Assembly (NCBI GenBank): GCA_028701815.1
Contig: JAQVPY010000044.1
Coordinates: forward strand, 1-13,838
DNA: 13,838 nucleotides
Source of the DNA: Bacteroidales bacterium
GTDB taxonomy: Bacteria > Bacteroidota > Bacteroidia > Bacteroidales > BM520
Direction: 5' to 3'
In this document: piece by piece, positions 8,220-13,325 of the stretch
Numbering within the stretch: position 1 is the first letter of the stretch
Layout of the letters: the number at the start of each line of letters is the position of its first letter
The notes under the pieces: generated by a model
Seen by the model: the letters and a program-made list of their open reading frames with translations, nothing else
Database searches by the model: none
Told to the model about the DNA's origin: nothing
Translations under genes and position numbers: made by a program

Positions 8220-8250
8220 TTTGTTTAGAAAAAAATAATCAGTAATTTCG
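8220..8250 (+). promoter_or_regulatory. Bacteroidetes-type promoter for the 2-oxoacid oxidoreductase operon
   Basis: TTTG at 8220-8223 is followed after exactly 19 nt by TAATTTCG at 8243-8250, one base off the -7 consensus TAnnTTTG. Spacing and sequence match the -33/-7 promoters described for Bacteroides. Transcription should start near 8256, leaving about 30 nt of leader before the ATG at 8287. The upstream aminotransferase ends at 8208, so this promoter would let the four oxidoreductase genes be expressed on their own. Confidence 0.6.
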
Positions 8251-8256
8251 CTGATT
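8237..8256. repeat. Inverted repeat framing the -7 promoter box
   Basis: AATCAG (8237-8242) and CTGATT (8251-8256) are perfect inverted copies, and the eight bases between them are exactly the -7 box TAATTTCG. No T-run follows on either strand in terminator position, so it is not an intrinsic terminator. It could be an operator for a dimeric regulator, a start-site hairpin, or chance. Confidence 0.5.
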
Positions 8257-8286
8257 GAAAAATATTAACTAAAAAAATCAGATAAC

Positions 8287-8514
8287 ATGGCAAAAATTCG
8301 TGGAGCAGTTGTTATTGACAAAGAGTTATGCAAAGGTTGCGGCTTGTGTATTGTAGCATGCCCGGCTAAAGTATTGGGACACTCAGGAAACGTCAACGGC
8401 AAAGGCTATGATTATGTAACAATGGTTAATCCTGATGCATGTATTGGTTGTGCGTCATGCGGAACCGTATGTCCCGACAGCGTTATAACTGTTTATAAGG
8501 CTAAGTTTGATTAG
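8287..8514 (+). CDS. 2-oxoacid:ferredoxin oxidoreductase, delta (ferredoxin-like 2x[4Fe-4S]) subunit
   Basis: A 75-residue ferredoxin-type protein with two complete CxxCxxCxxxCP cluster motifs: C15, C18, C21, C25 and C52, C55, C58, C62. Each can hold one [4Fe-4S] centre. It is the first gene of a four-gene operon in the order delta, alpha, beta, gamma, the same order as OorDABC and KorDABC. In such enzymes this subunit carries electrons from the TPP and cluster site in the beta subunit to free ferredoxin. It starts about 30 nt after the proposed transcription start and is followed by the alpha gene after 22 nt. The small size, without extra domains, and the operon position favour a true subunit over an independent ferredoxin. 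Confidence 0.92.
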   Translation: MAKIRGAVVIDKELCKGCGLCIVACPAKVLGHSGNVNGKGYDYVTMVNPDACIGCASCGTVCPDSVITVYKAKFD

Positions 8515-8536
8515 TAACAATTAAAAAAGATCTAAA

Positions 8537-9613
8537 ATGGGTGAATTAAGATTAATGAAAGGAAATGAGGTTTTAGCCGAAGCCGCTATAAGAGCGGGTG
8601 TTGACGGCTATTTCGGTTACCCTATAACCCCTCAGTCCGAAGTTATGGAAACCCTCATGCTGCGTAAGCCTTGGGAAGAAACGGGAATGGTCGTTTTACA
8701 AGCAGAGAGTGAGGTTGCATCTATCAACATGGTTTATGGCGGCGCCGCTTGCGGTAAGAAGGTTATGACATCTTCTTCAAGCCCCGGATACAGTTTGATG
8801 CAAGAAGGTATTTCATATTTGGCAGGTGCAGAATTACCCTGCGTAATTATTAACGTCAGCCGCGGCGGCCCGGGACTGGGAACAATCCAACCGTCACAAG
8901 CTGACTATTTCCAGGTGACTAAAGGTGGCGGTCATGGCGACTATCACGTTATAGCCCTCGCTCCAAACTCTGTTCAGGAAATGAGCGACTTTATGACGCT
9001 GGCTTTCGACCTCGCTTTTAAATATCGCTGCCCCGCAGTCATACTTAGCGATGGCGCAATCGGTCAGATGATGGAAAAAGTTTATCTTAGCGACTTCGTA
9101 CCACGTCGTACGGAAGAACAGATAAGAAAAGATTGTGGCGAATGGTGCACTCTCGGTAGTAAACGCCATAATGTTATCACATCCCTCGAACTCGACTCTG
9201 TCGTTATGGAACAGAGAAATATCGCTCTGATGAAAAAATATGCGGAGATGCAAAAAGAAGCAAGATATGAAGCGTATATGACAGATGACGCAGATTACCT
9301 CTTCGTCGCTTTCGGAACAGCTTCCCGTATCTGTAAGAAATCAATCGAAATGGCAAGAGAAAAAGGTATTAAGGCAGGCCTCTTCCGCCCGATTACCCTC
9401 TACCCGTTCCCGACAAAAGCCCTCTACGAAATAGGAACCAAAATGAAAGGGATCCTCTCCGTGGAAATGAACGCCGGTCAAATGGTAGAAGATGTTAAAC
9501 TCGCTGTTGAATGTAAAGTGCCGGTGGAATGGGCAGGTCGTAACGGCGGTATTATACCGTCACCCGACGAAGTCCTCGAAGCACTCGAAACTAAAATTAT
9601 AGGAGGTAAATAA
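8537..9613 (+). CDS. vorB: 2-oxoacid:ferredoxin oxidoreductase, alpha subunit (VorB-like; 2-ketoisovalerate or 2-oxoglutarate)
   Basis: A 358-residue alpha subunit (pyrimidine-binding domain followed by domain II) of a TPP-dependent 2-oxoacid:ferredoxin oxidoreductase: 2-oxoacid + CoA + oxidised ferredoxin gives acyl-CoA + CO2 + reduced ferredoxin. Family marks are MKGNEVLAEAAIRAG at 7-21, GYPITPQSEV at 27-36 with the substrate-loop Thr, QAESEVASINMVYGGA at 55-70 with the Glu expected near the TPP pyrimidine, MTSSSSPGYSLMQEG at 77-91, and FRPITLYPFP at 283-292 in the C-terminal domain. The overall sequence resembles proteins named VorB (3-methyl-2-oxobutanoate dehydrogenase) in Bacteroidetes more than pyruvate enzymes, but the 2-oxoglutarate and 2-ketoisovalerate types are hard to separate by eye. 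The gene ends one base before the beta-subunit ATG, and its last codons form that gene's ribosome binding site. Confidence 0.9.
   Translation: MGELRLMKGNEVLAEAAIRAGVDGYFGYPITPQSEVMETLMLRKPWEETGMVVLQAESEVASINMVYGGAACGKKVMTSSSSPGYSLMQEGISYLAGAELPCVIINVSRGGPGLGTIQPSQADYFQVTKGGGHGDYHVIALAPNSVQEMSDFMTLAFDLAFKYRCPAVILSDGAIGQMMEKVYLSDFVPRRTEEQIRKDCGEWCTLGSKRHNVITSLELDSVVMEQRNIALMKKYAEMQKEARYEAYMTDDADYLFVAFGTASRICKKSIEMAREKGIKAGLFRPITLYPFPTKALYEIGTKMKGILSVEMNAGQMVEDVKLAVECKVPVEWAGRNGGIIPSPDEVLEALETKIIGGK
9601..9607 (+). promoter_or_regulatory. Full Shine-Dalgarno sequence for the beta-subunit gene
   Basis: AGGAGGT lies 7 nt ahead of the ATG at 9615, an ideal position. It is written into the last codons of the alpha gene (Ile-Gly-Gly-Lys-stop). 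It stands out because the other genes in this window show no comparable motif, as usual for Bacteroidetes. It may help equal production of the alpha and beta chains, or simply reflect the Gly-Gly codons. Confidence 0.5.
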
Positions 9614-9614
9614 G

Positions 9615-10433
9615 ATGGCAGAAATCGAACTCAAAGATATTATTAAAGAAGAAAATATCGTTTATAAGAAATCAAATATCATTCTTGACAGAACCATGCA
9701 CTACTGCCCGGGATGTAGCCACGGCGTTACTCATAAACTCGTGGCAGAAGTGATAGAAGATATGGGAATCCAAGATCAGACAATCGGCGTCTCCCCTGTG
9801 GGATGCTCAGTGTTTGCATATAACTACCTCGATATCGACTGGCAGGAAGCTGCCCACGGTCGCGCTCCCGCTGTAGCTACCGCTATTAAAAGACTGCTCC
9901 CCGATAAATACGTGTTTACATATCAGGGCGATGGTGACCTCGCGTCTATCGGCGCTGCTGAAATCCTCCACGCATGCAACAGAGGCGAACATATCGTCTG
10001 CATCTTCGTCAATAACGCCATCTATGGTATGACAGGCGGTCAAATGGCTCCGACTACCCTCGTGGGTATGAAAACAGCTACTACCCCCTACGGACGTGAT
10101 ATAGACCGTAACGGTTACCCCCTTAAAATAACCGAACTTATTGCCCAACTCCCAGGTACATGCTACGTTACCCGCCAATCTGTGGATACCGCCGCCGCCG
10201 TAAGAAAAACTAAAAAGGCTATAAGAAAAGCTTTCGAAAACCAGAGAGATAAAAAAGGTACATCCTTTATTGAAGTCGTATCTACTTGTAACTCCGGATG
10301 GAAAGTCGATCCCGTTAAGGCTAACCAATGGATGAGAGACCATATGTTCAAATTCTACCCGCTCGGCGATATGAAAGATGCAACGAGAGATAATCCCGCT
10401 GACTATGAACAGTATATAAAAGAAGAAAAATAA
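9615..10433 (+). CDS. 2-oxoacid:ferredoxin oxidoreductase, beta (TPP-binding) subunit
   Basis: A 272-residue beta subunit holding the thiamine pyrophosphate and a [4Fe-4S] cluster. The TPP and Mg motif is GDGDLASIG at 105-113, ending with NN at 133-134 and IYGMTGGQMAPTT after it. Cluster cysteines are likely C31 and C34 (HYCPGCSHG), C64 (SPVGCS) and C225 (STCNSGW), the spacing expected for KorB/VorA proteins. AAHGRAPAVATAIKR at 79-93 is another strong family segment. It follows the alpha gene with a one-base gap and a clear Shine-Dalgarno motif, and the gamma gene begins 19 nt downstream. All catalytic residues I can look for are present. The specificity question is the same as for the alpha subunit. 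Confidence 0.93.
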   Translation: MAEIELKDIIKEENIVYKKSNIILDRTMHYCPGCSHGVTHKLVAEVIEDMGIQDQTIGVSPVGCSVFAYNYLDIDWQEAAHGRAPAVATAIKRLLPDKYVFTYQGDGDLASIGAAEILHACNRGEHIVCIFVNNAIYGMTGGQMAPTTLVGMKTATTPYGRDIDRNGYPLKITELIAQLPGTCYVTRQSVDTAAAVRKTKKAIRKAFENQRDKKGTSFIEVVSTCNSGWKVDPVKANQWMRDHMFKFYPLGDMKDATRDNPADYEQYIKEEK

Positions 10434-10452
10434 CCGGATAAATATTAAAATT

Positions 10453-10995
10453 ATGACAGAAGAAATGATTATTGCCGGATTCGGCGGACAAGGTGTTTTG
10501 TCAATGGGCAAAATTATTGCCTATTCCGGTATTATGCAAGACCTCGAAGTTTGCTGGATGCCGTCTTACGGTCCCGAAATGAGAGGCGGTACTGCTAACG
10601 TAACCGTTATCGTCAGCGATAAAGCTATCAGCTCCCCAATACTCCACCAATTCGATACCGCTATCGTCCTTAACCAACCTTCAATGGATAAGTTCGAAGC
10701 TCAAGTGAAAAAAGGCGGAATTTTGCTCTATGACCCTAACGGTATTACTAAACCCCCGACACGTAAGGATATCAACGTCTATAAAATAGACGCTACCGAG
10801 ATAGCTGCTAATATGGGCAACGTGAAAATATTTAATATGATCGTACTCGGCGCCTACCTTAAAGTTAAACCCGTAGTGGAACTCGAAAACGTAATGAAAG
10901 GCTTGGCTAAATCTATCCCCGCTCGCCACCATAACCTCCTGCCTCTTAACGAAGAAGCAATTAATATCGGCGGCGAACACGTGGAAAAATGCTAA
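10453..10995 (+). CDS. 2-oxoacid:ferredoxin oxidoreductase, gamma subunit
   Basis: A 180-residue gamma subunit, the domain that binds CoA and completes the 2-oxoacid:ferredoxin oxidoreductase. Family marks are GFGGQGVLSMGK at 9-20, a glycine-rich loop near the N-terminus, and SYGPEMRGGTANV at 38-50, the conserved segment of this family. Length is typical (about 180-190). It is the last gene of the delta-alpha-beta-gamma operon; 43 nt after its stop begins a strong hairpin terminator. With all four subunits intact, the complex should be functional. Confidence 0.93.
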   Translation: MTEEMIIAGFGGQGVLSMGKIIAYSGIMQDLEVCWMPSYGPEMRGGTANVTVIVSDKAISSPILHQFDTAIVLNQPSMDKFEAQVKKGGILLYDPNGITKPPTRKDINVYKIDATEIAANMGNVKIFNMIVLGAYLKVKPVVELENVMKGLAKSIPARHHNLLPLNEEAINIGGEHVEKC

Positions 10996-11012
10996 CCGAA
11001 CACTTTCTGAAA

Positions 11013-11028
11013 GGTAGTTGATTCTACC
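11013..11028 (+). other. Small stem-loop between the operon end and its terminator
   Basis: GGTAG and CTACC pair as a 5-bp stem around the loop TTGATT, 17 nt after the gamma-subunit stop. It is too weak to terminate alone. It may protect the mRNA 3' end or be incidental. Confidence 0.3.
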
Positions 11029-11038
11029 ATAATAATTT

Positions 11039-11083
11039 AAAGCATACATGACCCCCATTAAGACGGTCGTGTATGCTTTTTTT
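11039..11083 (+). terminator. Rho-independent terminator of the 2-oxoacid oxidoreductase operon
   Basis: A 14-bp stem (AAAGCATACATGAC at 11039-11052 with GTCGTGTATGCTTT at 11066-11079, one G-T wobble) closes a 13-nt loop and runs into seven T residues at 11077-11083. It lies 43 nt after the gamma-subunit stop and only 14 nt before the next ATG. Confidence 0.85.
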
Positions 11084-11097
11084 AACTCATAACCGTC

Positions 11098-11847
11098 ATG
11101 CAGTCAATTAAATTCTTAAAATCTCTTCACCTGCCTAAAAATAGAACACTCTATAATATGTTTGTCGCTGAAGGCATCAAGACAGTGTCCGATATCATCT
11201 CCCAGGGCTATCACCCTGTCGAACTGCTCTATTGCGACGACCCTCAAGTGCCGGACCCTATTAAACGCTCCGGCGAACAAGTGCCCTATTCAACTCTCGA
11301 AAGAGTATCCTGTATGAAAACCCCACCCTCAGTTTTTGCCGTCTTTAAGAAATTCGGAGATGAGTTCGCACATGTTTCTGATGAAATGCTCCTCATGATG
11401 AGTAAAGACCATATCCTCTTTCTCGACAATATCTCTGACCCTGGCAATTTCGGAACAATTATCCGTACCGCCGACTGGTTCGGATTTCATAATATCGTAT
11501 GCTCTAATAATACTGTCGAAATGTATAACCCTAAAGTCGTCCAAGCTACTATGGGCGCCCTCGCTAACGTTAATATCGTTTATGTGAATACTCCCGACTT
11601 CCTTGACATTTGTAAAAACAACTGTATGCCGATTTGTGGCACATACATGAACGGAAGTAATATAAATACAATGACTTTCGCTGAAAAGAGTGTTTTTGTT
11701 ATCGGGAATGAGGCAAATGGAATATCCCCTGAAGTATCTGGATATATTACTGAAAGGATAAGCATTGCTCCCTGTGGGGGTAGGGTGAGTGAGTCTTTAA
11801 ATGCAGCTATTGCCGGAGCGATAGTGATGTATCGGCTACGGCAATAG
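11098..11847 (+). CDS. SpoU/TrmH-family RNA 2'-O-methyltransferase
   Basis: A 249-residue member of the SPOUT superfamily that transfers a methyl group from S-adenosylmethionine to a ribose 2'-hydroxyl in rRNA or tRNA. An N-terminal substrate-binding region (about 1-95, with FVAEGIKTV at 22-30) precedes the knotted catalytic domain. Motif 1 is LDNISDPGNFGTIIRTADWFG's segment 109-129, containing N118 and catalytic R123; motif 2 is FVIGNEANGIS at 200-210; motif 3 is the SESLNAAIAGAI region at 231-242. All three are intact. The exact target nucleotide cannot be read from sequence. The gene begins 14 nt after a strong terminator, so it either has a promoter overlapping that hairpin or depends on read-through. 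It converges on pyrI with an 18-nt gap. Codon style changes in its last 60 codons or so (more GGG, AGG and GGA), which is mild. Confidence 0.9.
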   Translation: MQSIKFLKSLHLPKNRTLYNMFVAEGIKTVSDIISQGYHPVELLYCDDPQVPDPIKRSGEQVPYSTLERVSCMKTPPSVFAVFKKFGDEFAHVSDEMLLMMSKDHILFLDNISDPGNFGTIIRTADWFGFHNIVCSNNTVEMYNPKVVQATMGALANVNIVYVNTPDFLDICKNNCMPICGTYMNGSNINTMTFAEKSVFVIGNEANGISPEVSGYITERISIAPCGGRVSESLNAAIAGAIVMYRLRQ

Positions 11848-11865
11848 CATGGTTTTTGACGACGT

Positions 11866-12333
11866 CTATTTAAACGTCATATTTTCCTTTGTAGTATATT
11901 TCTCGCAATAATGGCATTGGAGTTTTGGCTCTTCACCTTCGGTCTGTATAAGCGTGAACTTACAGTCGACCTCCTGATTGTTGGTGATGCATTTCGGATT
12001 TATACATTTTACAATATTCCCGATTGTTTCCGGTAGGGAAACGCGTTTTTTCTCAATTACTTGAAAGTCTTTTATTGTAATAATGGTCGCATTAGGGGAG
12101 ACTAAGGCAATCTTATTCAGTTCTTCGTCTTTAAAATATCTGTTGGCGACTTTAATAATACCTTTTTTGCCGTATTTTTTGCTGGAGAAATTATACCCGA
12201 TAGTTACCTGTTCGGTAAAGTCCTCGATATTCAATATCTTCACAACGGTAAACAGGCTGTCGGCTGCGATATGGTCTATCACGGTCCCGTTTTCTATAGC
12301 GGATACTACGATATGTTGTTTATGTTCTTCCAT
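11866..12333 (-). CDS. pyrI: Aspartate transcarbamoylase regulatory chain
   Basis: A 155-residue regulatory chain of aspartate transcarbamoylase. The N-terminal allosteric domain (about 1-100) binds CTP, ATP and UTP in characterised homologues. The C-terminal zinc domain carries four cysteines, C110, C115, C140 and C143, in the CxxxxC...CxxC arrangement that docks on the catalytic trimer. Length matches the family (about 150-155). It begins 9 nt after pyrB on the minus strand, the usual pyrBI order. It indicates a class-B, allosterically controlled (catalytic3)2(regulatory2)3 enzyme. The 3' end converges on the RNA methyltransferase gene with no clear terminator between them. Confidence 0.96.
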   Translation of the reverse strand: MEEHKQHIVVSAIENGTVIDHIAADSLFTVVKILNIEDFTEQVTIGYNFSSKKYGKKGIIKVANRYFKDEELNKIALVSPNATIITIKDFQVIEKKRVSLPETIGNIVKCINPKCITNNQEVDCKFTLIQTEGEEPKLQCHYCEKYTTKENMTFK

Positions 12334-12342
12334 CTTATTCTA

Positions 12343-13251
12343 TTATTTAATGCCTAAAACGTGAGCAAGCAGTGCTTCTCTCATATAAACCCCGTTAAGG
12401 GCCTGTTGAAAATAGTATGCTTTCGGGTTGCTGTCGACGTCGATGCTGATCTCATTAACTCTTGGCAACGGGTGCACTACTTTAAGATTTTCTTTGGAAT
12501 CGGCGAGCATATAATTTTTCAATACATAGCTGTTTTTTACTTTTTCGTATTCCAGCGGGTCGGCGAAGCGTTCTCTTTGAACTCTTGTCATGTATAGAAC
12601 GTCAACTTTCGGTATCGCTTCTTCAAGAACGGAGGTCTCGTAATATTTAAGTCCCGCATTTTTTATATGCTGGATGAGTGCCGGCGGAAGTTTTAATTCT
12701 TCCGGGGAAACGAGATAGAAGGTCGCGTTGAAGTTAGACATGGCTTGTACAAGCGAGTGTGTCGTCCTTCCGTATTTTAGATCGCCAACAAGAGCGATCT
12801 TAAGGTTTTCCAATGTGCCTTGTGTTTTCATAATTGAAAAGATGTCGAGCATACATTGTGTGGGATGCTGATTGGCGCCGTCGCCGGCGTTGATTATTGG
12901 TACGTGGGAGACCTCATTGGCAAAACGTGCGGCGCCTTCGAGAGGGTGGCGCATTACGATAAGGTCGGCGTATAAACTCACGTTTGTTATAGTGTCGCGT
13001 AAGGATTCTCCTTTTTGTACGCTTGAGGTAGAAGCATCGGTAAAGCCGATGATTCTGCCGCCGAGGCGCTGAATGGCAGTCTCAAAACTTAAACGAGTTC
13101 TTGTCGATGGCTCGAAAAAAAGTGAAGCGATGACTTTATTCTTGAGCAGCTCCGGTTCCGGATTATGCTCAAAGTAATCGGCAAGCTTAATGAGCTCCAA
13201 TAATTCGTCTTTTGAGTAATCTGTGATTGATATAAGACTTGTTTTGTTCAT
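12343..13251 (-). CDS. pyrB: Aspartate transcarbamoylase catalytic chain
   Basis: A 302-residue catalytic chain that condenses carbamoyl phosphate with aspartate to give carbamoyl aspartate, the committed step of pyrimidine synthesis. Carbamoyl-phosphate residues are in FFEPSTRTR (45-53; S49, T50, R51, T52), R101 in MRHP, and HPTQ at 129-132. The loop lysine K80 is in SSVQKGES. Aspartate contacts appear in LKYGRT, in MTRVQRERF, and in HPLPRVNEI near the C-terminus; the HPLP form separates it from ornithine transcarbamoylase (HCLP). Everything needed looks intact. The ATG reads from 13251 and lies 27 nt after the T-run of a strong hairpin, leaving little room for an independent promoter. pyrI follows after 9 nt. 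Confidence 0.96.
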   Translation of the reverse strand: MNKTSLISITDYSKDELLELIKLADYFEHNPEPELLKNKVIASLFFEPSTRTRLSFETAIQRLGGRIIGFTDASTSSVQKGESLRDTITNVSLYADLIVMRHPLEGAARFANEVSHVPIINAGDGANQHPTQCMLDIFSIMKTQGTLENLKIALVGDLKYGRTTHSLVQAMSNFNATFYLVSPEELKLPPALIQHIKNAGLKYYETSVLEEAIPKVDVLYMTRVQRERFADPLEYEKVKNSYVLKNYMLADSKENLKVVHPLPRVNEISIDVDSNPKAYYFQQALNGVYMREALLAHVLGIK

Positions 13252-13278
13252 AATATAGGGATATTTTTTTTTCGGCTC

Positions 13279-13312
13279 AAAAAAAAGGCGACCTTTAATG
13301 AAGGTCGCCTTT
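13279..13312 (-). terminator. Strong hairpin terminator ahead of pyrB (possible attenuator)
   Basis: On the minus strand a perfect 12-bp stem (AAAGGCGACCTT paired with AAGGTCGCCTTT, 5-nt loop) runs directly into a T-tract of eight. It begins 13 nt after the stop of the COG2403-like gene, the obvious gene to terminate, and the T-run ends 27 nt before the pyrB ATG. It may therefore also gate transcription into pyrBI. Confidence 0.85.
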
Positions 13313-13325
13313 CATATTGAAAATA

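Noticed and set aside
9807..10511. A 234-codon open frame on the minus strand, antisense to the beta and gamma subunit genes.
   Set aside because: It lies opposite well-supported genes, its composition (runs of Phe, Ile and Ser) is what reverse reading of those codons gives, and no domain or start signal is visible.
11640..11847. A change in codon style at the end of the RNA methyltransferase gene, considered as a recombination boundary.
   Set aside because: The catalytic motifs continue smoothly across the change and the shift is slight; conserved Gly- and Glu-rich motifs explain part of it.
11857..11879. A short inverted repeat (TGACG/CGTCA) between the convergent methyltransferase and pyrI ends, considered as a shared terminator.
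   Set aside because: The stem is only five base pairs, and the T-run lies on the wrong side for the plus-strand gene and is an A-run for the minus-strand gene.
13252..13278. A TTTG and TATATTAT pair just ahead of pyrB, considered as its promoter.
   Set aside because: The second box overlaps the ATG, so transcription would start inside the gene; two bases also miss the consensus.
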